Assembly (NCBI GenBank): GCA_003290165.1
Contig: QNQO01000804.1
Location: 124,001 to 188,000, forward strand
Direction: 5' to 3'
Source of the DNA: Berberis thunbergii
Lineage: Eukaryota > Streptophyta > Magnoliopsida > Ranunculales > Berberidaceae
Length of the DNA: 64,000 bases
The position numbers were made by a program, and so were the translations under genes. This document shows, in pieces, positions 1 through 9,286 of the stretch. The notes beneath the pieces are model-generated. The model was given only the letters and a program-made list of their open reading frames with translations. It did no database searches and had not been told where the DNA came from. How positions within the stretch are numbered: position 1 is the stretch's first letter; every line of letters begins with the position of its first letter.

Positions 1-1
1 A

Positions 2-721
2 AAATTTCCTAGTGACTCATTTATTGATGAACCTGTCGATTCTGAGACACTACAGACATCTCCTTCCCATGTTGACTCATGCCTCCCTAGTGACTCATGC
101 ATCGAATCAAAATGTGAACATTCTTTAGAGTCTCCCCTTGACTGTTTAGAGGCTTGTTTGACTCAATTGAGTTTAAACTTTGATGTTGATGATTCCATTA
201 GGAAAGTCAATGATTTGCTTGACTCAGTCCCCATTGTGGATCCTAGTTATAAATGGCAGTCTAAAGTGAAGCCTCTTCCACTCAGTGAGTCAAAACTAGC
301 CCCATCAGTTGAGCCACCTGAGCTTAACCTTAAACAATTATGTGATTCATGTGATGAGCCTATACCACCTGATATATCCATCGTCTCATCTACTTGCATC
401 GCATTCCCATTTATTAAGGCTACTTTCACCGATCCTTTGTGTTGTAATGAGGATTTCAGTTTTCACCATCCTGATGTGAAAATTATCCAATCTTCTGATT
501 TGGAACCGGACATAGGATGTTCCTTTTTTGGAGCACGTAAGAATCCTCAGTTGTGCATGACTACAGGTCACTTTTGGGATATCCTAGTGTATTTGGTGCC
601 CCATGTGATTGCTATATTTTGGTGGACTGATCCTCAACTGTTCAGGTTGTTGATATACGACCATGGACTAAGTGTTTGTCATGTTCTTCCTCTCCACTAT
701 TTGATACACCATTTTTTATGA
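2..721 (+). CDS. A1 gag-linker-domain X protein, 5'-truncated copy
   Basis: This is the C-terminal 239 codons of the same protein as the ORF at 6060-7154, open from the window edge to a TGA at 719-721. It starts in the serine- and acid-rich stretch after the gag C-terminal region. It runs through the conserved protease-RT linker (LNFDVDDSIRKVNDLLDS, PPELNLK) and then into domain X, with IQSSDLEPDIGCSFFGARK and WTDPQLF. The two copies encode identical proteins over the shared part. That fits a very recent duplication, or selection on the reading frame; the noncoding parts are as similar, so recency is the simpler reading. Confidence 0.75.
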   Translation, partial: KFPSDSFIDEPVDSETLQTSPSHVDSCLPSDSCIESKCEHSLESPLDCLEACLTQLSLNFDVDDSIRKVNDLLDSVPIVDPSYKWQSKVKPLPLSESKLAPSVEPPELNLKQLCDSCDEPIPPDISIVSSTCIAFPFIKATFTDPLCCNEDFSFHHPDVKIIQSSDLEPDIGCSFFGARKNPQLCMTTGHFWDILVYLVPHVIAIFWWTDPQLFRLLIYDHGLSVCHVLPLHYLIHHFL

Positions 722-2841
722 AGAATATTTGTCGGGCTGATGACGTTAAACCAAGCGCTCCTAGGAGGCAGCCTAGCTTTAGTTGTGTGTCTCTGCTGTT
801 AGTCTGGATTGATTTTCGAGTACCCTATTTAGTTGTGTTTCACTCTTACTCGTTAGCTCCGTAACAGTTTTGACTAACAACTAGCTTTCTTTTTAGTTTT
901 CTTTGTTAGTGTCGAGTCTGCATTTTATCGATTTCTAATGAAAACTCCATGATTCTTATGTTTGTGAGCCTCATTGATGGATGACTTCTTGGAAATTGGT
1001 AAAATCTTCACCGCGGTAATACTGTTCTAACCTCCTCTCCTGTACTTATTTCATTCATTTGTAAGATTATTTTGTTAAACATTGAGGACAATGTTTGGAT
1101 TAGGTTTGGGGGTAGGATTCATGAGTCGGTGAATTTTCATTTTTTTCGTAGTATTTGAAAAGGTGAATTTTTCATTTTTTTCGTAGTATTTCTTTTCTTT
1201 TCTTGAAAAAAAAATGCTTTTCTGTCAAGAAAACTTGGTCTTTTACGAGTATGAAAATGGACTTTAAATGTTTTATGCTCAAGAAAATGCAAGCCAACTT
1301 GACATATTGGTATATTGATAAAAGACTGAAAGTTTATTAAGATCCTTAAGTTAGATCTAGTTCATAAGATTTTTCAACTCGATTATCTTTGCACCATGAG
1401 CCATGTAGCATAACTTGAAGTTGATGAGTGAAATATATACTAGAAAACCATAGAATAATAGTGGAGACTTAACCCTGGAAGCTTTGAGCCTTTCTATTTT
1501 TTTGAGGGTTATACATAAACTCTGATTTTTCTTGAGTCTACATTATCTCGTTGATGATCTCATTATTTTCATTCTTTTGATCAATTGCTTTGGAAATGAC
1601 ATAAAAATTGAATTATTACACTAGAACTTCTTGGCTTATTCAATTGAGATGTCATAATACTGACCCGAACTTAGGAAATGATCTAGGCATTTTTTTCTTT
1701 AGACCATTAACTAGCCTTTTAACTCACCCATAACATTAACTTTTTGTAGCCTTTTGACTAGCCTTTTAACTTACCCATAACATTAACTTTTTGTAGCCTT
1801 TTGAGCCATAGATTAACCTTTTATTTGTTAACCCATTAACCTTTACTCAATTTTTCTGGGAATGTATACGGATGAATATACTTGGTGTAAAAAGGGCATG
1901 AAAGAGAAAAATATGAGATATTTCATAAATCCTCTATGGAAGAAAGAAAAAGAAAGAAAGAAAGAAAAAGAAAGAAAAGAAAGCAGAAGAAGAATGTGAA
2001 TGAGGATAAAGATGTGAGAATAAAGAAAACAATTGATGGTGCGCAACATTGATTTATTCTTGACAGCCCTAATTGTTCGTATAATGGGTGTATACATTCC
2101 TAGAAATTTTTGTTAGAATCCTTTGACATTCCTTAAACCAAGCCCCATTACAACCCAACAAAGTCCTAGTTGATCTTAGGTAAAGGTTGGTTCTGTAGAT
2201 GTGGAGATTTAATAACCAAGACCTATGGTGTTTGATTCAACATTCCCAAAAGTAATTGATATTCCTGTCCATGAGATCATGTTCATTCCATTCTTGAAAA
2301 GTCCGTTCTTCATATTACTATATGTGAGATGATTGTTTTCCATTATTTACTCTTTTCCTCACATATAAACTGAGTGAAATACCAAATCTCTGAGTGCTTT
2401 ATTGTGAGTGACATAAGAGGTTTGAAGTCAAAACAAACTTTCTAGAGGAGATTTAGTCATTGTTTTACTCTGAAATGAAAAGTTATGTTGACAGTGCTAT
2501 CCACACACACACATTGAGTTGAGGATGATTATGAATTTTTTCTAACCTTTGGAGAATATTAAATTATTTGGAGATTTGTTGATACACTAAAATGACACTG
2601 TTGGTTTCCTGCATTTCTTGAAGTTTTAAAATAAGTTTTTTGTGACTAAGTTTTGTTGAGTCAGTAATGTTTGTGAGTAACATTTTCTGGAAACCCTCAC
2701 GAGACTATAACTCGTCCACTAGAGGTAATCTAGGGGTTTAAAGCCTTGTTGCACGTTTAAGGTAAGTGCAACCGATGATTCCTGCGAAAGTGAGTTAGAA
2801 TTTTCCTTTTTTATTGTTTTGCTCGAGGACTAGCAAAATAT
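722..2841 (+). other. A1 noncoding 3' internal region (upstream copy)
   Basis: About 2.1 kb without a credible ORF lies between the stop codon and the polypurine tract. It contains the conserved hairpin at 731-780, a repeated phrase around 1700-1815 (AGCCTTTTAACT... CATAACATTAACTTTTTGTAG occurs twice, here given in parts), and a purine-rich GAAAGAAA tract at 1937-1990. A long 3' noncoding region is usual in Athila-type elements, where an env-like ORF sometimes sits. I see no env-like ORF here. Confidence 0.7.
731..780 (+). promoter_or_regulatory. Conserved post-ORF hairpin (upstream A1 copy)
   Basis: The block starts GTCGGGCTGATGACG, continues through AAGCGCTCCTAGGAGGCAG and ends CCTAGCTTT. 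It lies a few bases after the stop codon. CTAGG pairs with CCTAG across an AGGCAG loop, giving a 5-bp stem. The same block follows the coding region of A2 and A3. Its function is unknown; an RNA element acting in packaging, translation or 3' processing is inference. Confidence 0.55.
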
Positions 2842-2856
2842 AGGTTTGGGGGTATT
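2842..2856 (+). other. Polypurine tract (second-strand primer), upstream copy
   Basis: AGGTTTGGGGGTATT immediately precedes the LTR start TGATAGTCACA. The G-run just before an LTR is the standard second-strand primer of LTR retrotransposons. The same sequence occurs at 9272-9286 and, reverse complemented, next to the 3' LTRs of A2 and A3. Confidence 0.8.
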
Positions 2857-4652
2857 TGATAGTCACATAATTATTACATAATATACCCCTTAATTTATAC
2901 ATGTTAGTGTTTCGATTCTTATATTTTATAATAATTATTTCGTTTTTATCTCTTTTCAGGAATTTGCGCTTAAACGATGAAATCATATTAAGACGACTGT
3001 ATAAGGATTCACGTGGTGGTACAGAGTAGAGAGAGAATCACTTAACCTAAAACCAAAACCTAAACCTATAAACTAAATCCATAAACCTAAGCCCAAAGCC
3101 TAAGCCTAAGCCCAAAGCCTAAGCCTAAGCCCAATACCAACATCCACCAACATTCTCCCAACAACCATGTTCTCCCATGTTCTAACCCATGTTCTCCCAA
3201 CAACCGTGTTCTTCCATGTTCTATCCCATGGATCTTTCTCTATAAATAGAAGAGAATAGGATGAGAAGTGGAGGGGAAGAAGAGAAGGGAAAAGAACATA
3301 ATTGAAAATCAAAACCTCCTCCTCTCAAGGTGATTCTCATCACAAACCACCATTCCCTACTCCTCTCCACTGTCCACACTGTCACCTCACCACCATCTCC
3401 GCCGAACAGCTCAACAGGTCACGAACCACCACGAACCAGCCGCGACAGACTGCCTACCTCGCCGTGGAACAGAGCCGTACCACGACTCTGTTTCATCTTG
3501 CAACAGAGCATTTTCTTCCCTTCTTTCGGCCTCAAATCGTCTCGAGTTCCTTCTCTCACAGCAAACTCGCGACCAGGCCAATCATCACCGCCACCACCTC
3601 GCGACAGAGCTCGCATACGAGCAGAAACAGTCGCAAAAACAGGGAGTTTCCTCCCTGTTTCTCTCTGTTTCAATTGTTGTTTTAGTGGTGTTTCCTCACC
3701 TGTGTTTGTCTTTTGCAGGTTCTGGAAGCAATTTGAGGACGAGGGAGGTCGCGAGGAGCGAAAACCAGGCCGCGAGAGCCACCGTCTCGCTGGAGAAGAA
3801 GATCGAATTTCGCTGTTCCCTGTAGCAGTACTGTAGCAGGGCGGGAAATTCAGTTAATTCGTTTTTTCTGGCTATTTCCACCCCTTGATTTGTTCTGTAC
3901 CACCACAGAGCGAATTAAAGGCCATTTCCTCGGGATTCGTGCACACCCAATCGTCGATTTGCTGTTCGACACCATATCGAGTTTGTGACAAAACCAATTG
4001 GACTGTAGAAATTATTTTAAAGCTATTTTACTGAATGGTTTGCTTAATTGTCATTACAAGTTATTTCTGAATTTTGATAATTTGCTTCCACCTTGCATTT
4101 TCGAGTAAGTAAACTTGATATGTTCGGTAGTTAGAATTACATTTTATTAATATTCAAAGCATGTGCTAAAAAATTATTAAGCTTAAACTTTGATTAAGTG
4201 TGCCCTAAAAAGACATTTAATACTTAGTAAGAGCATATTTGCTTGAAATAACTTGTGAATGTTTGATAGAAACATGATATAAGTCTAATTGGATTATAAC
4301 GATCATATATTCGGTGTAAGCAAGGGATTCTCATCCCTAAGCTTCTCGTATTCAAATTCAGTAATTTAGATTTCAATAATTTTGCTAACTCATTAGTGAG
4401 TCCATGCCCACAAAACCCATTTCATCTATCTTTTATTTTATTTTTCTTAGTTTTAATTTATTTTTAGTTTAGCTTTAAAAACACTGTAACCCCATAAATT
4501 AGTTTAATTAAATTCTAAATTTCAATTACATCCACCTTCTTCGTGGGATCGACCCGTACTTGCCGTTGTCTACCAGTTAGGCACCGTGCACTTGCGGTTA
4601 TTACAAGTGGGTTAAATTAACCTGTTAATTTAGGTTAGTTAAATCTGCATCA
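2857..4652 (+). repeat. A1 LTR 1 (5' LTR of the complete unit)
   Basis: This 1796-bp LTR starts TGATAGTCACA and ends TCTGCATCA, so the ends form TGAT...ATCA. It is preceded by a polypurine tract and followed after 5 bp by a primer-binding site, which fixes both edges. It carries a TATA box at 3241-3250. Around 3700-3719 it contains a conserved TTTTGCAGGTTCTGG that resembles a splice acceptor and is also present in the A2 LTR. Short ORFs in its GC-rich middle are not conserved as proteins. Its partner is 9287-11082. Confidence 0.95.
3241..3250 (+). promoter_or_regulatory. TATA box in A1 LTR 1
   Basis: TATAAATAGA lies about 385 bp into the LTR, followed by purine-rich sequence. The matching sequence is at 9672-9681 in LTR 2 and, on the minus strand, at 24231-24240 in the A2 LTR. 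It is a good core promoter candidate for the element transcript; the start site is expected about 30 bp downstream (inference). Confidence 0.7.
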
Positions 4653-4657
4653 AGTTT

Positions 4658-4710
4658 TGGCGCCGTTGCCGGGGATCGAACTCGGGTCACCCGCGTGACA
4701 GGCGGGAATA
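4658..4710 (+). other. Primer-binding site with 53-nt antisense tRNA-Asp match
   Basis: It starts TGGCGCCGTTGCCGGGGAT, the usual tRNA-Asp-type PBS of Athila elements, but the match does not stop at about 18 nt. It continues through the T arm (CGAACTCGGGT, one C-to-T change from the tRNA as I remember it), the variable region and the whole anticodon stem-loop (CCGCGTGACAGGCGGGAATA, anticodon GTC). The PBS of A2 and A3 leaves the tRNA sequence soon after the first 15-19 bases. The flanking sequence after it (ATTGAATTTAAG) aligns again with A2. The extra 34 nt therefore look like tRNA copied into the element. Confidence 0.85.
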
Positions 4711-6059
4711 ATTGAATTTAAGATTTATTTTCACTAATTATAAAAAGCAAAAAAAAAAAAAAAAAAACATAACAAAAAAAAAAAAAATTCATTTTTTATT
4801 TTTATTTTGTTATTTTTACACTCATTTTGTGTTTTGCAGATTACACGCTTCTCGAGGATATTGGACGATCCTGCAAAACAGCAAGCAAATTTTAAATTTT
4901 TTATTTTGTGACGAGAGTTTTAATTTTATTTTCACCTCGTTTTACGAGTGTGTGGTGTAATAATCTTTGAGAATTTTATTATTTTTCATTTTGTTTAATC
5001 ACTAAAAAAAAAAAAAACCCAAAAATTTCTAAGTCAAAAGAAGTTATAGGGAAACAATTTTAATTGTTACCCAATAATTTTTATGATTTAGAAATTCGAC
5101 TTCTAAGACCAAGACCAGTAAATTTATTTGCATGTGTTTGTGTGTTGATTGAAACGGATAAAAAGAAGTCGGATTTTTTTTGAATTGTGCTAACTTTTTG
5201 TGCAGATTGGAATACGCACACTGTAAGTATTTCTATCACACGCAATGTATTAGCGACCAGGGTGCTTGTTGTAATTGTTTGAATTGTGTGATTGGTTGTT
5301 AAATTCTGTAATTATGGATGCTAAACTTTAGTAATTCATAATAAGCAGACCCAGTTTATAAATAGAAATTGGTGGGACTTGATATCCCCACCTCATTACT
5401 CCAGCTGTGTGCAACCAATATCCTAACATAATTAAAATCAATTAGCAAGTTAGATAGAGCATTTTTTAGGTACGGTGTTCATAGGACAACCAAGACCAAG
5501 GTGAATCCAATTACTTTTGTGTTGACCCAAGCTAAAAGTGACGATGAGTTTAATCATTCAATGAACTCCGAGAGGCCACTGCCACAAGGGTAATTTACCC
5601 GGTACGCCGAGTCATAAGTAAGCTACGATCCACAAGAAGAATTGGTGTAACCAACAGTTTTTTTGTTAGGAACACAAGCCTCAAGTGTTCATTTAACATC
5701 ACATCGTTCTCACATCTATTGGCTTACAGAGCGGTAGCACAAGGAAGTACTTAATTGGACCATTGTGACCTCCTTCTCTTGTGCGATAATCCGGTTTCTT
5801 TGAAACAAAACTCTAGCCTACTGATTTTGAACTTTGCGGTGTAAAGTGTACACTCTTAGGATCAACTTGTAGCACCCATTGCCGTGTCATAAAGATTACA
5901 TAAGAAATAATTATCCCGCAAAGATAAAAAGATAATTGATCTCAAAAACGTTGATTGCTTAGGGAGGCATGTTTCTTGTGCATTTATTGGTTGCTGATTA
6001 CATGTGAGCTTGTGTATATTTTTAGAGTTAGTGCTTTCAAAAAAAAAAAAAAAAAAAAA
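4711..6059 (+). other. A1 leader region (noncoding)
   Basis: This is an untranslated leader of about 1.35 kb, collinear with the A2 leader (reverse complement of about 21300-22648). It contains adenine runs at 4750-4767 and 4775-4787. It shares a block near 5340-5950 (CCCAGTTTATAAATAGAAATTGGTG and on, given here in part) with the A2 copy at 21900-22010. It ends in a run of 21-22 adenines at the point where the gag N-terminal region is missing. No ORF is supported. Confidence 0.7.
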
Positions 6060-6060
6060 A
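6039..6060 (+). repeat. Poly(A) tract at the gag deletion junction
   Basis: About 22 adenines follow GTGCTTTC, and the last one forms the ATG of the downstream ORF. In A2 and A3 the equivalent place leads into several hundred codons of gag N-terminal sequence, including the zinc knuckle. In A1 these are absent and the gag reading resumes at YPAYF. The run marks an internal deletion or template-switch scar. Confidence 0.7.
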
Positions 6061-7154
6061 TGAACACAAGGGATTATCCAGCCTATTTTTCTGAGCAAGT
6101 CAATTCATTTTATGACATGCGACGACCTGTTTATGATCCATATTTAGATTATTACAACCCAGGTCTAGCCTATCATCCTGACTTCTCATGGGCTCATGGT
6201 CAGTACCATGAAGGCCCTCTAGACACTCATCAGACTCATCCAGCTTTCATTCTTGATAATGAGTTAGAGGATATCATGAACATTTTTATACAGCGAACAG
6301 GAGACATACTTGTGCAAAATTCTCATGATATCACAGAATTGACAACTATTTTTCAACAAAACTCTCAAGCTATCCGGAAACTTGAGATGACTGTGAGTCA
6401 GATAGTTGAGTCACTTCCTGAGATGGAGTCAGAAAAATTTCCTAGTGACTCATTTATTGATGAACCTGTCGATTCTGAGACACTACAGACATCTCCTTCC
6501 CATGTTGACTCATGCCTCCCTAGTGACTCATGCATCGAATCAAAATGTGAACATTCTTTAGAGTCTCCCCTTGACTGTTTAGAGGCTTGTTTGACTCAAT
6601 TGAGTTTAAACTTTGATGTTGATGATTCCATTAGGAAAGTCAATGATTTGCTTGACTCAGTCCCCATTGTGGATCCTAGTTATAAATGGCAGTCTAAAGT
6701 GAAGCCTCTTCCACTCAGTGAGTCAAAACTAGCCCCATCAGTTGAGCCACCTGAGCTTAACCTTAAACAATTATGTGATTCATGTGATGAGCCTATACCA
6801 CCTGATATATCCATCGTCTCATCTACTTGCATCGCATTCCCATTTATTAAGGCTACTTTCACCGATCCTTTGTGTTGTAATGAGGATTTCAGTTTTCACC
6901 ATCCTGATGTGAAAATTATCCAATCTTCTGATTTGGAACCGGACATAGGATGTTCCTTTTTTGGAGCACGTAAGAATCCTCAGTTGTGCATGACTACAGG
7001 TCACTTTTGGGATATCCTAGTGTATTTGGTGCCCCATGTGATTGCTATATTTTGGTGGACTGATCCTCAACTGTTCAGGTTGTTGATATACGACCATGGA
7101 CTAAGTGTTTGTCATGTTCTTCCTCTCCACTATTTGATACACCATTTTTTATGA
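6060..7154 (+). CDS. A1 truncated gag + linker + domain X protein
   Basis: This 364-residue ORF starts at the ATG that ends the poly(A) tract. Upstream in-frame codons back to 5955 would only add leader sequence and a lysine run, so this start is preferred. Residues 5-48 match the gag region after the zinc knuckle in A2 (YPAYF, YNPGLAYHPDFSWAHGQ). Residues 60-115 look helical or coiled coil. Residues 180-236 match the protease-RT linker of Athila polyproteins. Residues 237-346 are domain X, shared with A3 (PPDISI, IQSSDLEPDIGC, WTDPQLF) and unknown to me. No protease, RT or integrase motifs are present. An RNA- or Gag-interacting helper role would be inference only. The frame is free of stops. 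Confidence 0.75.
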   Translation: MNTRDYPAYFSEQVNSFYDMRRPVYDPYLDYYNPGLAYHPDFSWAHGQYHEGPLDTHQTHPAFILDNELEDIMNIFIQRTGDILVQNSHDITELTTIFQQNSQAIRKLEMTVSQIVESLPEMESEKFPSDSFIDEPVDSETLQTSPSHVDSCLPSDSCIESKCEHSLESPLDCLEACLTQLSLNFDVDDSIRKVNDLLDSVPIVDPSYKWQSKVKPLPLSESKLAPSVEPPELNLKQLCDSCDEPIPPDISIVSSTCIAFPFIKATFTDPLCCNEDFSFHHPDVKIIQSSDLEPDIGCSFFGARKNPQLCMTTGHFWDILVYLVPHVIAIFWWTDPQLFRLLIYDHGLSVCHVLPLHYLIHHFL

Positions 7155-9271
7155 AGAATATTTGTCGGGCTGATGACGTTAAACCAAGCGCTCCTAGGAG
7201 GCAGCCTAGCTTTAGTTGTGTGTCTCTGCTGTTAGTCTGGATTGATTTTCGAGTACCCTATTTAGTTGTGTTTCACTCTTACTCGTTAGCTCCGTAACAG
7301 TTTTGACTAACAACTAGCTTTCTTTTTAGTTTTCTTTGTTAGTGTCGAGTCTGCATTTTATCGATTTCTAATGAAAACTCCATGATTCTTATGTTTGTGA
7401 GCCTCATTGATGGATGACTTCTTGGAAATTGGTAAAATCTTCACCGCGGTAATACTGTTCTAACCTCCTCTCCTGTACTTATTTCATTCATTTGTAAGAT
7501 TATTTTGTTAAACATTGAGGACAATGTTTGGATTAGGTTTGGGGGTAGGATTCATGAGTCGGTGAATTTTTCATTTTTTTCGTAGTATTTGAAAAGGTGA
7601 ATTTTTCATTTTTTCGTAGTATTTTCTTTTCTTTTCTTGAAAAAAAATGCTTTTCTGTCAAGAAAACTTGGTCTTTTACGAGTATGAAAATGGACTTTAA
7701 ATGTTTTATGCTCAAGAAAATGCAAGCCAACTTGACATATTGGTATATTGATAAAAGACTGAAAGTTTATTAGATCCTTAAGTTAGATCTAGTTCATAAG
7801 ATTTTTCAACTCGATTATCTTTGCACCATGAGCCATGTAGCATAACTTGAAGTTGATGAGTGAAATATATACTAGAAAACCATAGAATAATAGTGGAGAC
7901 TTAACCCTGGAAGCTTTGAGCCTTTCTATTTTTTTGAGGGTTATACATAACTCTGATTTTTCTTGAGTCTACATTATCTCGTTGATGATCTCATTATTTT
8001 CATTCTTTTGATCAATTGCTTTGGAAATGACATAAAAATTGAATTATTACACTAGAACTTCTTGGCTTATTCAATTGAGATGTCATAATACTGACCCGAA
8101 CTTAGGAAATGATCTAGGCATTTTTTTCTTTAGACCATTAACTAGCCTTTTAACTCACCCATAACATTAACTTTTTGTAGCCTTTTGACTAGCCTTTTAA
8201 CTTACCCATAACATTAACTTTTTGTAGCCTTTTGAGCCATAGATTAACCTTTTATTTGTTAACCCATTAACCTTTACTCAATTTTCTGGGAATGTATACG
8301 GATGAATATACTTGGTGTAAAAAGGGCATGAAAGAGAAAAATATGAGATATTTCATAAATCCTCTATGGAAGAAAGAAAAAGAAAGAAAGAAAGAAAAAG
8401 AAAGAAAAGAAAGCAGAAGAAGAATGTGAATGAGGATAAAGATGTGAGAATAAAGAAAACAATTGATGGTGCGCAACATTGATTTATTCTTGACAGCCCT
8501 AATTGTTCGTATAATGGGTGTATACATTCCTAGAAATTTTTGTTAGAATCCTTTGACATTCCTTAAACCAAGCCCCATTACAACCCAACAAAGTCCTAGT
8601 TGATCTTAGGTAAAGGTTGGTTCTGTAGATGTGGAGATTTAATAACCAAGACCTATGGTGTTTGATTCAACATTCCCAAAAGTAATTGATATTCCTGTCC
8701 ATGAGATCATGTTCATTCCATTCTTGAAAAGTCCGTTCTTCATATTACTATATGTGAGATGATTGTTTTCCATTATTTACTCTTTTCCTCACATATAAAC
8801 TGAGTGAAATACCAAATCTCTGAGTGCTTTATTGTGAGTGACATAAGAGGTTTGAAGTCAAAACAAACTTTCTAGAGGAGATTTAGTCATTGTTTTACTC
8901 TGAAATGAAAAGTTATGTTGACAGTGCTATCCACACACACACATTGAGTTGAGGATGATTATGAATTTTTTCTAACCTTTGGAGAATATTAAATTATTTG
9001 GAGATTTGTTGATACACTAAAATGACACTGTTGGTTTCCTGCATTTCTTGAAGTTTTAAAATAAGTTTTTTGTGACTAAGTTTTGTTGAGTCAGTAATGT
9101 TTGTGAGTAACATTTTCTGGAAACCCTCACGAGACTATAACTCGTCCACTAGAGGTAATCTAGGGGTTTAAAGCCTTGTTGCACGTTTAAGGTAAGTGCA
9201 ACCGATGATTCCTGCGAAAGTGAGTTAGAATTTTCCTTTTTTATTGTTTTGCTCGAGGACTAGCAAAATAT
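7155..9271 (+). other. A1 noncoding 3' internal region
   Basis: This is the second copy of the region at 722-2841, with the same hairpin, repeats and GAAAGAAA tract. Differences from the first copy are single-base indels, for example at the T and A runs near 7565-7650. I found no ORF that A2 or A3 preserves. Confidence 0.7.
7164..7213 (+). promoter_or_regulatory. Conserved post-ORF hairpin (complete A1 unit)
   Basis: It is identical to the block at 731-780: GTCGGGCTGATGACG, then GCGCTCCTAGGAGGCAGCC and TAGCTTT, with CTAGG pairing with CCTAG. It begins 10 bp after the stop codon at 7152-7154. Confidence 0.55.
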
Positions 9272-9286
9272 AGGTTTGGGGGTATT
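9272..9286 (+). other. Polypurine tract of A1
   Basis: AGGTTTGGGGGTATT directly abuts LTR 2. It is the same motif as at 2842-2856. Confidence 0.8.

Larger units (their letters stand above)
1..2856 (+). mobile_element. Partial internal region of upstream A1 copy
   Basis: This is the 3' part of the internal region of a non-autonomous Athila-like (Ty3/gypsy) element whose left part lies outside the window. It matches 6434-9286 almost base for base. It ends in a polypurine tract directly joined to the LTR at 2857. The layout is therefore internal, LTR, internal, LTR: a tandem array sharing LTRs, as unequal recombination between LTRs or insertion of a concatemer would give. Copy differences seen by eye are single-base length changes such as runs of T or A near 1130-1215. 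Confidence 0.9.
4653..9286 (+). mobile_element. A1 complete internal region (non-autonomous Athila-like)
   Basis: This 4.6-kb internal region lies between two near-identical LTRs, giving an 8.2-kb complete unit (2857-11082). It holds a PBS, a leader, one ORF, a 3' noncoding region and a polypurine tract. RT, RNase H and integrase are absent, as is the N-terminal half of gag. It resembles the class called TR-GAG elements, plus an extra domain. The unit sits inside the 3' LTR of A2, whose sequence resumes at 11083; the left target duplication is outside the window. Confidence 0.9.

Noticed and set aside
3085..3132. Telomere-like repeats
   Set aside because: CCTAAGCCCAAAG units only resemble CCCTAAA; they are a short low-complexity patch repeated in each A1 LTR.
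3302..3836. Open frames in the A1 LTRs (also 9733-10268) and in the A2 LTR (23313-24182)
   Set aside because: They fall in GC-rich LTR sequence, shift frame between the two A1 LTRs, and have low-complexity composition.
4658..4710. A tRNA-Asp gene on the minus strand
   Set aside because: Only the 3' 53 nt of the tRNA are present; the D arm and 5' acceptor strand are missing, and the place is exactly that of a primer-binding site.
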